Source of the DNA: CPC320 sp002684375
Lineage (GTDB): Bacteria; Pseudomonadota; Alphaproteobacteria; Rhodobacterales; Rhodobacteraceae
Length of the DNA stretch: 64,000 nucleotides
NCBI GenBank assembly: GCA_965662545.1
Contig: CBFIHZ010000003.1
Span: forward strand, 84,319-148,318
Direction of reading: 5' to 3'
Within the stretch, counting starts at the first letter, position 1; each line of letters opens with the position of its first letter. The position numbers were made by a program, and so were the translations under genes. The notes beneath the pieces were generated by a model. That model saw only the letters and a list, made by a program, of their open reading frames with translations. It had not been told where the DNA came from and made no database searches. This document shows positions 1 to 9,049 of this stretch, in pieces.

Positions 1-1759
1 TTTGCGCCATATCCGACATCAGCAGGTGGTGTCGCACAAGCCATTCCACAGTTTCGCTCTCTGCCCTGTCGAGCCCAAGACGCGGCGCCACTTTTCGCGC
101 GATCCGCGCCCCCAGAATAGCGTGATCTTCGTCGCGTCCTTTGCCGACGTCATGCAGAAAAAGCGCAATATAAAGTACTTTTCGGTTCAGGCCGGTTTTA
201 AGGATATGGCTAACGAGGGGAAGTTCTTCTATCAGTTCGCGGCGTTCAATCTGCGCCAGATTGGTAAGACATTGGATGGTATGCTCGTCGACCGTATAGT
301 GATGGTACATGTTGAATTGCATCATTGCCACGATTGGTTGGAATTCCGGGATGAATTTTGCCAGAATGCCCAGTTCGTTCATGCGCCGCAAAGCCCGTCC
401 GGGATTGCCGTGTTTGAGTAACAGACCCAGAAAAATGCGCCCTGCAGTTTTGTCGTTGCGCATCGCGTCATCGACAAGATTTAGATTGGCTGTGACCAGC
501 CGCATTGCATCAGGGTGGATCAACAATCCGGTGCGCAGCCCCTCTTCAAACAGGCGCAGCAGATTAAGTTTGTCGGTGAGGAAAAGCGTCTCATCACCGA
601 TGGCCAGACGATTATGCACCACTTTAAAGCCATCGGGTGGGCGGGGCTTGCGGGTAAAAATGCGCTGAAGCAATGGCGCGGCTTTGGCATGAGACGCTTC
701 CAGTGAGGTCAGGAAGATCCGCGTGAGATCGCCAACGGCGGTGGCGTGCAAAAAATAACTTTGCATAAAATGTTCTACCGCACGGCGCCCGTTTTTATCG
801 CGGTAGCCAAGTTTCTCGGCGATTTCGACCTGCAGATCAAAGGTCAGCATATCCATGGCGCGCCGGGTTGTCAGATGTAGGTGGCAGCGCACGGCCCATA
901 GGAAATTTTCGGCTTTCTCTAGCCTGGCAAATTCATCGGGGCGAAACACGTCCAAGTCCGCAAGGTCGTCAGTACTGGTGATGCGAAAGACATATTTAGC
1001 TATCCAGTAAAGCGATTGCAGATCACGCAAGCCGCCCTTGGCCTCTTTTACGTTAGGCTCTACCAGATAGCGTTGCCCGCCCTGTTTTTCATGGCGTGCT
1101 TCGCGCTCTTCAAGCTTGGCCTCGATAAATTCGCGCTCGGTGCCCTGAAACAGATCCTGCCAGAGTTTTTCCTCAAGTTCTGTGGCCAGCGCGGCGTCGC
1201 CGCACAAAAACCGCTGTTCCAGCATTGCAGTGCGGATGGTGAAGTCTTCTGATCCCAGACGAATGCAGTCGCGGATATTGCGGGATGCGTGTCCGACCTT
1301 GAGCCGCAAATCCCACAGGATATACAGCATGGTTTCAATGACGCTCTCAGCCCAGACGGTCATTTTGTACGGCGTCAAAAACAGCAGATCGACATCAGAG
1401 TGCAGTGCCATTTCGCCACGGCCATAGCCCCCGACTGCGATAACGGCCAGACGCTCTGCGCTGGTTGGGTTCGGGGCGGGATGAAAGATATCTTGAGCAA
1501 GATGATAAGCGGTTCGCACTAGACAATCGGTCAGTTGAGAATAAGCCCGGGTTGCGGCCCGCGCAGCCAGCGGCGCGGCGGCGAGGTCTGCCTCTATTAT
1601 GGTCAGAGCAGACAAGCGCACGGCGCGCAGCTCTGTCACCACCGCCGCGCGTTTCTCGCGCTCGTCTTGCAATCCGGACAGTGTCGTTGCAATTTTTGCC
1701 AAAAGCGCTGCTTCGTCAAAATATGTGGCGGCGCTCTGCGTGGTATCGGGATCGCTCAT
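1..1759 (-). CDS. glnD: [Protein-PII] uridylyltransferase / uridylyl-removing enzyme, 3' part cut by window edge
   Basis: Senses glutamine and adds or removes UMP on PII proteins, controlling nitrogen assimilation in the cytoplasm. About 586 N-terminal codons are visible; the C-terminal ACT domains lie beyond the left edge. Translating the minus strand from the ATG at 1759 gives the nucleotidyltransferase motif GGYGRGE near residue 110, followed by SDVDLLFL, then the glnD linker (PNVKEAKGGLRDLQ). The HD-domain signature HDVGKGRDEDH lies near residue 534. The full-length family is about 900 residues, so roughly two thirds is present. It is the first gene leftward from a divergence-free boundary; the next gene on the same strand starts at 2975. 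No frameshift is seen in the visible part. Confidence 0.95.
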   Translation of the reverse strand, partial: MSDPDTTQSAATYFDEAALLAKIATTLSGLQDEREKRAAVVTELRAVRLSALTIIEADLAAAPLAARAATRAYSQLTDCLVRTAYHLAQDIFHPAPNPTSAERLAVIAVGGYGRGEMALHSDVDLLFLTPYKMTVWAESVIETMLYILWDLRLKVGHASRNIRDCIRLGSEDFTIRTAMLEQRFLCGDAALATELEEKLWQDLFQGTEREFIEAKLEEREARHEKQGGQRYLVEPNVKEAKGGLRDLQSLYWIAKYVFRITSTDDLADLDVFRPDEFARLEKAENFLWAVRCHLHLTTRRAMDMLTFDLQVEIAEKLGYRDKNGRRAVEHFMQSYFLHATAVGDLTRIFLTSLEASHAKAAPLLQRIFTRKPRPPDGFKVVHNRLAIGDETLFLTDKLNLLRLFEEGLRTGLLIHPDAMRLVTANLNLVDDAMRNDKTAGRIFLGLLLKHGNPGRALRRMNELGILAKFIPEFQPIVAMMQFNMYHHYTVDEHTIQCLTNLAQIERRELIEELPLVSHILKTGLNRKVLYIALFLHDVGKGRDEDHAILGARIARKVAPRLGLDRAESETVEWLVRHHLLMSDMAQ

Positions 1760-1784
1760 CACGGGCTATTAAGCGCATTATGTG

Positions 1785-2975
1785 TCAAAACCAGACCCTG
1801 CCAAAGCTTACGGGGGCCGCATCAATCAGAACAACTTTTTTGCGTTCGATTTTGGCGATTGCGAGTGCACGCTCGTTGGTGCCGTCGGCCAGCAACCGGA
1901 ACACGCCGCTGACACCCTGAAATCCCGAAGCTTGTGTGAGCGCTGTTTTGGTGACGGCATTTTTCTGACCTGTGCTGACCAGCGCGCCGATCGCTGCAAG
2001 CCCGTCATAGGCCAATCCGGCCAATTGGTGGGGCGGGGATCCATAGCCTTCGGCAAAGCGGGTTTTAAAGCTTGCGCTGACCTGTCTGCTTGGGCTGGCA
2101 AACCAACCGTTTTGGACGCCCGGTAATTCTAGAATCTGACGTGGAATATCCCAGCGTGATAGGCCGATATACTGAACTTCTTGCGGGTTTATCCCGGCTT
2201 CGGGAAGCAGCTGTACCAACAGTGGTAGGGCCCGTGCGGTGTTTGAAGTTAGAAACAGGGTGTCAGCTTTGGTTTCGATCACGCTGTCTTTGATTCGTGC
2301 AACAGAATCGATCACACCTTTTTGTGAAAACTCAAACGCCTCGATCGCGGCGATCTCCAACGGGCTGGATTGTGCGGCATTTTCCAATGCGGCTTTGCCC
2401 AGTTCACCCTCAAGGGTTCTGGGGTGTACGATGACCGCTTTGGTTTTACCCTGACTGGCGGCATAGCTGACCAAGCGGTTTGCGGTATTGTTAAACGTCG
2501 GACCAAGCACAAACACATTTTTGCCGGCAATCGAGGCATTGTTGGAGAAACTCAACACGTTCACGCCACTGTCGGCCACCGCAGCGCCAACCGCTTTGGC
2601 GTTTTCGGCCAGCAGCGGACCAAGGATAATCTTTGCGCCTTCCTGTACGGCCTGACGCGCAACCGATGCGGCCTGCTCGGGTTTGCCAGCGGTGTCAAAC
2701 ACCCGCAGATCAATACGTATATCCCCCAGATCTGCGATGGCCATTTGCGCGGCCTGTTCAAGACTGGTCGCGATGGAGGCGGTTTCTTTATAACTTTTGG
2801 GGATCAGCAGCGCAACCTGCACGGGCTGTGTCGGGTCTATCATTGGGCCGTCAGAGACGCCTGTAGGCCCCGTGGTGGAGGTGCAACTGGCCACCAGAGC
2901 CAAGGCGCTTCCCGCTGCCGCCGCTGCAAACCGCCCACGACAGCTTTGGATCAAAGAAAACACATCAAACCGCAT
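1785..2975 (-). CDS. LpoA/LppC-like penicillin-binding-protein activator, periplasmic-binding-fold lipoprotein
   Basis: A predicted outer-envelope lipoprotein with the periplasmic-binding fold of the LppC/LpoA family, thought to activate peptidoglycan synthases. I chose the ATG at 2975 (MRFDVFSLIQSC) because AAGGAG lies 8 nt upstream; a longer reading from 3029 adds a basic stretch without a good ribosome site. The N-terminus has a hydrophobic stretch ending in the lipobox LVASC, so Cys near residue 32 would be lipidated. The body shows PVQVALLIP, then a GPLLAENAKAV segment and alternating alpha/beta pattern typical of type I binding proteins. It is divergent from rsmI, an arrangement common in Rhodobacteraceae. 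It could instead bind a small ligand, as do branched-chain amino acid receptors of the same fold. Confidence 0.82.
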   Translation of the reverse strand: MRFDVFSLIQSCRGRFAAAAAGSALALVASCTSTTGPTGVSDGPMIDPTQPVQVALLIPKSYKETASIATSLEQAAQMAIADLGDIRIDLRVFDTAGKPEQAASVARQAVQEGAKIILGPLLAENAKAVGAAVADSGVNVLSFSNNASIAGKNVFVLGPTFNNTANRLVSYAASQGKTKAVIVHPRTLEGELGKAALENAAQSSPLEIAAIEAFEFSQKGVIDSVARIKDSVIETKADTLFLTSNTARALPLLVQLLPEAGINPQEVQYIGLSRWDIPRQILELPGVQNGWFASPSRQVSASFKTRFAEGYGSPPHQLAGLAYDGLAAIGALVSTGQKNAVTKTALTQASGFQGVSGVFRLLADGTNERALAIAKIERKKVVLIDAAPVSFGRVWF

Positions 2976-3047
2976 TAAAGCCACTCCTTTTTTACGTTTC
3001 CGGTATCGCCGCCGGAGAATTTGCGCCAATCATAGAGGTCAAAAAAG

Positions 3048-3920
3048 ATGGGTCCAGATGTGAATCACAGAATAGAAAAATTACCGGCGGGATTGTATTT
3101 TGTTGCAACACCTATTGGCACGGCCCGCGATATCACTCTGCGCGCACTTGATATTCTGGCCAGTGCCGATGTAATCGCTGCCGAGGATACAAGAACGATG
3201 CGTCGGCTGCTGGATATTCACGGTATTGCGTTGGGCGACAGACCGCTTTTGGCCTATCATGATCATAATGGCGCACAGATCCGGCCGAAATTACTGGCGT
3301 TTCTGGCGCAGGGAAAGGCTGTGGCCTATGGTTCTGAGGCCGGCACGCCGTTGATTGCCGATCCGGGGTTTGGCTTGTCGCAGGCAGCCGTTGAAGCGGG
3401 TGCGTTGGTCACAAGCGCCCCGGGCCCATCTGCGATTATTGCCGCGCTGACGTTGGCGGGTCTGCCGACCGACCGGTTTTTCTTTGGTGGGTTTTTGCCA
3501 AACACTCAGTCGCAGCGCAGGGCAGCTCTGCAAAATTACCGCGATGTTCCTGGCACTTTGGTGTTTTACGAATCACCCAAGCGCATCCGGGCGATGATTG
3601 TGGATGCGCAGGCTGTTCTGGGAGAGGGCCGTCAGGCGGTGATCTGTCGTGAACTGACCAAGAAATTCGAAGAGTGCCGCCGCGGCACTTTGTCAGAACT
3701 GGTCCGTGACCTTGCGACGCTTACTCTTAAAGGCGAGATCGTGGTATTGATTGATCGCGCCCATTTACCCGTTGTTAAGTCCGAGGACATAGAGCAGAGC
3801 CTGAGGCAGGCTTTGACAGAGCATTCGCTGCGCGATGCCTCGGATTTGGTGGCAAATGCTTTGGGCGTGCCGCGACGACAGGTATATCAAATGGCGTTGA
3901 CCATAGGCAGACAGGAATGA
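3048..3920 (+). CDS. rsmI: 16S rRNA (cytidine1402-2'-O)-methyltransferase
   Basis: Methylates the ribose of C1402 in the ribosomal P site using S-adenosylmethionine. The 290-residue protein has the family hallmarks in order: GLYFVATPIGTARDITLRAL at the N-terminus, AAEDTRTMRRLL, the SAM-loop motif SEAGTPLIADPG (usually SDAGTP), PGPSAIIAALTLAGLPTDRF, and FYESPKRI. Length matches the family (about 285-300). It is divergent from the LpoA-like gene and overlaps yraN by 4 bp (ATGA), so the two are translationally coupled. The start at 3048 has GAGG about 9 nt upstream. Identification is secure. Confidence 0.97.
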   Translation: MGPDVNHRIEKLPAGLYFVATPIGTARDITLRALDILASADVIAAEDTRTMRRLLDIHGIALGDRPLLAYHDHNGAQIRPKLLAFLAQGKAVAYGSEAGTPLIADPGFGLSQAAVEAGALVTSAPGPSAIIAALTLAGLPTDRFFFGGFLPNTQSQRRAALQNYRDVPGTLVFYESPKRIRAMIVDAQAVLGEGRQAVICRELTKKFEECRRGTLSELVRDLATLTLKGEIVVLIDRAHLPVVKSEDIEQSLRQALTEHSLRDASDLVANALGVPRRQVYQMALTIGRQE

Positions 3921-4282
3921 GCGGTGCGCTTGCCTTTCATGCGGGATTGGCCGCAGAGCATAGCGTTGCAGACCTCTATCGAGATCGTGGCTGCTATTTG
4001 CTGGCCGAGCGCTGGCGCTGTGCCCACGGCGAGATCGACCTGATTTTTCGAAATCCACAGACGGGTGGGTTGATTTTTACCGAGGTGAAGAAAAGTCGCA
4101 GCATTGCTGCCGCTGCTGTGCGGGTAACCCGTGCCCAGATCCGGCGTATTCACGATGCGGCGCGGCTGTTCGTGGCAGATCAGCCGCTCGGACAACTGAC
4201 TGAAATGCGGTTTGATGCAGCGCTGGTCGATATGACCGGTGTCATCGAGATTGTTGAGAACGCGTTCATGGATCGTGGATGA
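3917..4282 (+). CDS. yraN: YraN/UPF0102 family endonuclease-like protein
   Basis: A 121-residue member of UPF0102, a small protein with the restriction-endonuclease-like (PD-(D/E)XK) fold whose cellular substrate is unsettled. Visible family features are GLAAEHSVADLY near the N-terminus, then RCAHGEIDLIFR and FTEVKKSRS, which supply the conserved Glu-Asp and Glu-x-Lys residues. Its ATG overlaps the rsmI stop by 4 bp, and the rsmI-yraN-gshB order is common in alphaproteobacteria. The function is inferred from fold only; involvement in DNA processing is a guess. Confidence 0.9.
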   Translation: MSGALAFHAGLAAEHSVADLYRDRGCYLLAERWRCAHGEIDLIFRNPQTGGLIFTEVKKSRSIAAAAVRVTRAQIRRIHDAARLFVADQPLGQLTEMRFDAALVDMTGVIEIVENAFMDRG

Positions 4283-4350
4283 GGCATTGAATAACACCGC
4301 AAGCTACGCCATTTAACAGGTTCCAGACGTAACCAAAAGGGACCTGCACC

Positions 4351-5286
4351 GTGAAAATTGCCTTTCAAATGGATCCGATTGAGCCGATTGATATTGCCGC
4401 TGACAGTACCTTTAGGCTGGCTGAAGAAGCGCAGGTGCGGGGGCATGAATTGTTTTACTACACTCCCGATCATCTGGCCTATCAAGAGGGCCGGCTCACG
4501 GCGACCGGCTGGCCGTTAAGCGTGCAAAGAGTGGTGGGCAATCATGCCATTTTAGGCCCGAAAACCGAAGTTGATCTGGCTGATTTTGATGTGGTCTGGC
4601 TGCGCCAAGATCCTCCCTTTGATATGCACTATATCACGACGACGCATTTGTTGGATCGGGTTCACCCTGACACGCTGGTGGTCAATGACCCGTTTTGGGT
4701 GCGAAATTACCCGGAAAAACTTTTGGTACTGGATTTTCCCGACTTGACCCCCCCCACTACGATTGCCCGGGAGCTTGACACAATTAAAGCTTTCAAAGCC
4801 CGCCATGGTGATGTGATCTTAAAACCACTTTACGGCAATGGCGGGGCGGGCGTATTCCGTTTGGACGCGCAGGACCGCAACCTGAGTTCCCTGCATGAGT
4901 TGTTTACTGGCTTTAGCCGTGAACCGCTGATTGTGCAAAAATTTCTGCCGGCAGTCAGTCAGGGTGACAAGCGGATTATTCTTGTAGATGGTGACCCAGT
5001 TGGAGCGATCAATCGTATCCCGGCCAAGGGTGAAACCCGCTCGAACATGCATGTGGGTGGTCGTCCAGAAAAAGTCGGGCTAACCGCAAGAGATTTGGAA
5101 ATTTGTGCCAGAATAGGCCCGATCCTGCGTGAAAAGGGACAGATTTTTGTCGGAATTGATGTGATTGGCGACTATTTGACCGAGATTAATGTCACTTCTC
5201 CAACTGGCATCCAAGAACTGGAACGGTTTGACGGGGAAAACATCGCGGCAAAAATCTGGGCCGCGATCGAGAAAAAACGGGCCTGA
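4351..5286 (+). CDS. gshB: Glutathione synthetase
   Basis: Catalyses the second step of glutathione synthesis, joining gamma-glutamylcysteine and glycine with ATP. The 311-residue protein begins with a GTG (position 4351) preceded by AAAAGGGA. It opens with KIAFQMDPIEPIDIAADSTF, typical of GshB, and carries the ATP-grasp elements KPLYGNGGAGVFRL, VQKFLPAVSQGDKRIILVDG, and the metal-binding DVIGDYLTEINVTSPTGIQE. Length agrees with the family (about 315). It lies 68 bp after yraN and is followed one base later by an esterase gene, so it probably shares a transcript with both. Confidence 0.97.
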   Translation: MKIAFQMDPIEPIDIAADSTFRLAEEAQVRGHELFYYTPDHLAYQEGRLTATGWPLSVQRVVGNHAILGPKTEVDLADFDVVWLRQDPPFDMHYITTTHLLDRVHPDTLVVNDPFWVRNYPEKLLVLDFPDLTPPTTIARELDTIKAFKARHGDVILKPLYGNGGAGVFRLDAQDRNLSSLHELFTGFSREPLIVQKFLPAVSQGDKRIILVDGDPVGAINRIPAKGETRSNMHVGGRPEKVGLTARDLEICARIGPILREKGQIFVGIDVIGDYLTEINVTSPTGIQELERFDGENIAAKIWAAIEKKRA

Positions 5287-5287
5287 G

Positions 5288-6241
5288 ATGTCCTTGCGCC
5301 TGCATTTGGCGAATTTGGTTTTACGACTGTTCGAAAAGCCACACCTGACGCGGGCAACACCGCAAGAGCAACGCAAAGCTTTTGAACGCAAAGCGCGGTT
5401 TTTATTTCACCCGCCACGGGGAACGGTTTTTTATTGGCAACACCTCAAGCGACCGTCTGGGTCTTTGCATCTCCAGTGGGTGCAGCCGGCAAAGGCACCT
5501 CATCGGGGCGTCATTTTGTATTTCCATGGCGGTGGCTATGTGTTTGGGTCGGCGCGTACCCATCGTGCGATGTTGGCCAAGCTGGGATCTTTGGCGGGAT
5601 GCAAAGCCTGCCTGCCAGACTATCGGTTGGCACCGGAACACCCTTTTCCCGCCGCGCTGGAGGATGCGCAGGCGAGCTATCACGATTTGCTCTGTCAGGG
5701 ATACCAGCCGGAAAATATAGTGTTGGGCGGCGACAGTGCCGGGGGCGGTTTGGCCTTGGCGTTACTGCACAGTTTGCTCTCTCAGGGGCAGGCTTCTCCA
5801 GCGGGTATATTTTGTTTTTCGCCGCTGACTGACCTGACATTTTCTGGATTAAGCCTGCATAGCAACGCCCGATCGGACGTAGTGTTGCCTCTGGTTCGGG
5901 CTCGGGACGTGGGGCAGATGTATCTGCGTGAACATGACCCCTCAGATCCACATGTTTCACCGTTGTTTGGCGCATTTACCGGTGCGCCACCGGTGTTCTT
6001 GACTGTTGGTGACAGGGAAATATTGCTGGATGACACGCGTCGTATGGCAGAAATATTTGAACGTGATGGCGTGGATATCGTCTGCGATATTCGTCGCAAC
6101 CACCCACATGTCTGGCCTATCTTGGGTGGATGGTTGCCCGAGGCGCGCGCCAGTTTGCGGGATACCGCAACTTTTGTTCGACGGGTATTAGATGTGGCAG
6201 GTGATTTGACCGCTGAGACCCTGCCGCCAGATGCGGGTTGA
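5288..6241 (+). CDS. Alpha/beta hydrolase, hormone-sensitive-lipase (family IV) esterase
   Basis: A cytoplasmic carboxylesterase of the hormone-sensitive-lipase family; the natural substrate is unknown. I chose the ATG at 5288, directly after the gshB stop, because upstream codons lie inside gshB. In the 317-residue product the oxyanion-hole motif HGGGYVFG is at residues 80-87, the nucleophile Ser150 lies in GDSAGGG, an Asp is in the VGDREILLDD segment and the likely catalytic His is in HPHVW. The RLAPEHPFPAAL motif is also typical. The near-contact with gshB suggests co-transcription, but a link to glutathione metabolism is not shown. Confidence 0.88.
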   Translation: MSLRLHLANLVLRLFEKPHLTRATPQEQRKAFERKARFLFHPPRGTVFYWQHLKRPSGSLHLQWVQPAKAPHRGVILYFHGGGYVFGSARTHRAMLAKLGSLAGCKACLPDYRLAPEHPFPAALEDAQASYHDLLCQGYQPENIVLGGDSAGGGLALALLHSLLSQGQASPAGIFCFSPLTDLTFSGLSLHSNARSDVVLPLVRARDVGQMYLREHDPSDPHVSPLFGAFTGAPPVFLTVGDREILLDDTRRMAEIFERDGVDIVCDIRRNHPHVWPILGGWLPEARASLRDTATFVRRVLDVAGDLTAETLPPDAG

Positions 6242-6391
6242 CCTGTTGAAAGTCCGTTTTGAATTTTTAAAATCATGCAATTGCAAGGGTATATAGCCTA
6301 TCTGCGATAAATGACCTCTATATGTTGATGTCGGCACAAGATTTGCAAATTTCAAGACTATATCTTTGCCACCCGGGATCAGAGAACAGTA

Positions 6392-6613
6392 ATGACGCAG
6401 ACAGACTTGGTATATACCCCGTCCAAAGAGGGATTTTCCGCACAGTGTGATAGGGATCTTGGTGATAGGGATCTTGCGCAAAAAAGAGCGCGGCTTTTTA
6501 CTTTGCAAACAGCAGTTTTATCACCGCCGGATCCTTTGTATGAGGACTTTCAACCGCAACGGGATGAGTTTGAGCGTCTCTCAAGGCGGGCCGGTTGTGG
6601 GTCGAGTCTTTAA
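6392..6613 (+). CDS. Doubtful small hypothetical protein (73 aa)
   Basis: An open frame starting MTQTDLVYTPSK and ending AGCGSSL, rich in Asp, Arg and Gln, with no motif I recognise. It lies between the esterase and comM, and its middle is produced partly by a 15-bp tandem duplication that yields the repeated RDLGD/RDLAQ residues. The ribosome site is poor. It may be a real orphan gene or simply chance; I include it because nothing else explains this gap. Confidence 0.2.
   Translation: MTQTDLVYTPSKEGFSAQCDRDLGDRDLAQKRARLFTLQTAVLSPPDPLYEDFQPQRDEFERLSRRAGCGSSL
6447..6476. repeat. Exact 15-bp tandem duplication
   Basis: Two adjacent identical copies of GTGATAGGGATCTTG at 6447-6461 and 6462-6476. 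Probably replication slippage; no function seen. Confidence 0.9.
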
Positions 6614-6698
6614 GGCTGCAGACCGTGGCTTGGTCGTGGCTCAACGGCAGGCAAAAATGGGGCGCTGCAACCACAAGCCTTGGGTTCACCCAACTATT

Positions 6699-8285
6699 TC
6701 AGATGCGGCTTGTCTCGGTCATCGGGTTGAGTAAAACCGGGTCTAATTGTTTTTTTTGGGAATCTTTTGTGTGGACAAGGTGCGGTAGGGCAAGGCGATA
6801 GCTTAGGGCTTCGGCGATATGGGTTTGTGTCACTTGGTTGGCTCCAGCCAGATCTGCGATCGTGCGCCCGACGCGCAACACTCTGTGATAGCCGCGCGCC
6901 GAGAGGCGAAACAACTCTGCAGCGCGGTTGAGCAGTAACTGACCTTTCCGATCAGGCGTTGCCACCGTGTTTAAATGCGCCCCCTCAAGATCGGCATTGC
7001 TGCGCAGTTCGGGATGATCGCGATAGCGGTCAGTCTGGATTTGAAAGGCAGCGGCAACCCTTGCGGCGACGGTTGCGCTTGTGTCTCCGTCGCTGGGCAG
7101 GTCGAGATCGTGAAAAGGCACCGGCGGCATTTCGACAGTAAGATCAAAGCGATCCATCATTGGCCCTGAAATATGCCCCATATATTCGCCACCGCATAAA
7201 GGGGCGCGGGCGCAGGCTCGGCTTGGGTCTGATAGATATCCACATTTGCACGGGTTGGCGGTGGCGATCAGCATGAATTGACACCGGTAACTGCTATGGG
7301 CGTTGGCGCGTGCGACCATCACATGCCGGTCTTCCAAAGGCTGTCGTAGGCTTTCCAGAACTGTGCGGCTGAATTCGGGAAATTCATCCATGAACAGAAT
7401 GCCATTATGGGCAAGGCTGATTTCGCCGGGTTTTGCATCCCGCCCGCCTCCGATAATTGCCTTGTCCGAGGTGGTATGATGCAGCGGTCGAAACGGTGGC
7501 TGACGTGAAACCCCCCCATTCGACAGTTCGCCAAAAATAGACTTAATCATCGAGGTTTCCAACGCCTGGGTCGGGGTCAATGGGGGTAAAAGGCCCAAGC
7601 TTCTTTTTGCCAGCATTGACTTACCGCACCCGGGTGTGCCCACAAGAAAGAGGTGGTGACGGCCGGCAACTGCAATTTCAAGTGCCCTTTTACCGCGTTC
7701 CTGACCTTTAATGTCACAAAGGTCTCCGAGGATTATAGGCGCTTCAATGTCCCCTGCCTGCGCCGCAGGGATTGGTTTTTGGCCATTGAAATGCTGAATG
7801 ATGTCCCACAGGCTGTCGGCTCCTATCACCTGAGCAGTTGCGACCCATGCGGCTTCGGGCCCGCAGGCTCTGGGACAAATCAATAGCCGGTCAGAGCCGG
7901 CGGCGGTTACGGCGGCCGGCAGGGCACCGCGCACCGGCACCAAAGCACCATCCAATGATAATTCACCCAGTGAGACGGTATTTTCACAGGCATCTTGCGC
8001 AATAACACCAATCGCTGCCATCAGTGCCAGTGCGATTGGCAAATCAAAATGGCTGCCATCTTTGGGTAGATCTGCCGGTGACAGGTTTACCGTGATCCGT
8101 TTTGAAGGCAGTGCAATTGACATCGATGCCAGTGCGCTGCGCACCCGGTCTCGAGCTTCTGACACCGCTTTATTGGGCAAACCTACGATAGAGAAACCCG
8201 GCAACCCGGCGCTTAGGGCACATTGCACTTCAATACAGCGGGCCTCTACGCCCTCGAAGACAACTGTATAGGTTTTAAAAATCAT
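6699..8285 (-). CDS. comM: YifB/ComM-type Mg-chelatase-like AAA+ ATPase
   Basis: A hexameric AAA+ helicase that in competent bacteria promotes branch migration during integration of transformed DNA. The 528-residue protein has the YifB N-terminal Lon-like domain (ALSAGLPGFSIVGLPNKAV, NLSPADLPKDGSHFDLPIA), a Walker A GTPGCGKSM, Walker B-like GILFMDEFPEFS, and the C-terminal Mg-chelatase segment with LSARGYHRVLRVGRTIADL. The family usually has about 500-510 residues; the C-terminal tail after ALSYR is a little long and Lys/Gln-rich. It is downstream of cobU and the histidine phosphatase on the same strand, with a 185-bp gap, so a separate promoter is likely. Confidence 0.95.
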   Translation of the reverse strand: MIFKTYTVVFEGVEARCIEVQCALSAGLPGFSIVGLPNKAVSEARDRVRSALASMSIALPSKRITVNLSPADLPKDGSHFDLPIALALMAAIGVIAQDACENTVSLGELSLDGALVPVRGALPAAVTAAGSDRLLICPRACGPEAAWVATAQVIGADSLWDIIQHFNGQKPIPAAQAGDIEAPIILGDLCDIKGQERGKRALEIAVAGRHHLFLVGTPGCGKSMLAKRSLGLLPPLTPTQALETSMIKSIFGELSNGGVSRQPPFRPLHHTTSDKAIIGGGRDAKPGEISLAHNGILFMDEFPEFSRTVLESLRQPLEDRHVMVARANAHSSYRCQFMLIATANPCKCGYLSDPSRACARAPLCGGEYMGHISGPMMDRFDLTVEMPPVPFHDLDLPSDGDTSATVAARVAAAFQIQTDRYRDHPELRSNADLEGAHLNTVATPDRKGQLLLNRAAELFRLSARGYHRVLRVGRTIADLAGANQVTQTHIAEALSYRLALPHLVHTKDSQKKQLDPVLLNPMTETSRI

Positions 8286-8470
8286 GGCTCACCCCGTTTT
8301 CCAGCGCCCCTTCATGGGATGTGCAAGAGCGTGGGCTCGATATAGTTGCAAATTGATTAACACGTGTTGCGAAGCATCTCATCGGAATGCAGGCGTCTGA
8401 CGTCACCCATGGCCCTATTGCTGGTATCGGGTGCGAGACGCGCAAAGACTTCAGGGTTTTGTGTCGGATA

Positions 8471-9049
8471 TTAAGGCGTATGCGAGATCTGTCCGCCAGA
8501 CCACAGACCGTCGTGCACTGTCACATGTGTAATCGACAGGTTTTCAATTTTATGCCCGAAAGCTTGATAGGCCGTTAGGCCAAAGGCGCGCTGTACCTGA
8601 CTGAGGATAACGCCAAAATGTGCGACCACAATTAGGTGTGGGGCGTGATTGGCCCCCACTAACCGATCTATTGCGGCATTACTTCTGGCGCAAAGCGCGT
8701 GCCACGAATCGCCATTCGGTGGGCTGATATCACCCGGTGTTTCATAAAATGCCCTCAGCCGGTCGGGGCTTTCAGCTTCTACTTGGGAAAATACTTTCAG
8801 TTCCCAATCGCCAAAATTCATCTCGCGCAGATCGCGGTCATGTGGCAACCGGCGTCGTTTCGCTTGTATGGCGTCTGCGGTTGTCACCGCGCGGCTCAGG
8901 TCTGACGAAATCACCACCGCATCGTTTGGCAGAGCCGCCTCCAGGCGGGTCAGCGCCTCTGTATCTGACAGATCTGCGGCCAGATCGCTCCATCCTACCA
9001 TGCCCTTCGCATGGGTCGGGCCATGACGGATCAGAAATATATCGGTCAT
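8471..9049 (-). CDS. Histidine phosphatase family protein, probable alpha-ribazole phosphatase
   Basis: A cytoplasmic phosphatase of the phosphoglycerate-mutase superfamily. The start at 9049 (MTDIFLIRHGPTHA) overlaps the cobU stop by 4 bp; longer readings would lie inside cobU. The 192-residue protein has the catalytic LIRHG near residue 8, the acid-base segment LREMNFGDWE and the second His in VVAHFGVI. Coupling to cobU suggests the CobC reaction, removing phosphate from alpha-ribazole phosphate or adenosylcobalamin phosphate in B12 assembly. The superfamily is broad, so the substrate is inferred from context. Confidence 0.8.
   Translation of the reverse strand: MTDIFLIRHGPTHAKGMVGWSDLAADLSDTEALTRLEAALPNDAVVISSDLSRAVTTADAIQAKRRRLPHDRDLREMNFGDWELKVFSQVEAESPDRLRAFYETPGDISPPNGDSWHALCARSNAAIDRLVGANHAPHLIVVAHFGVILSQVQRAFGLTAYQAFGHKIENLSITHVTVHDGLWSGGQISHTP

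Larger units (their letters stand above)
6242..6698. other. Intergenic region between convergent esterase and comM genes
   Basis: About 460 bp between convergent genes. It holds an exact tandem duplication of 15 bp at 6447-6476 and one weak reading frame (6392-6613, annotated separately). I see no terminator with a T-run, no tRNA and no recognisable mobile element. Confidence 0.5.

Noticed and set aside
2..421. Plus-strand frame at the left edge
   Set aside because: The minus strand encodes glnD with its nucleotidyltransferase and HD motifs; the plus frame is its shadow.
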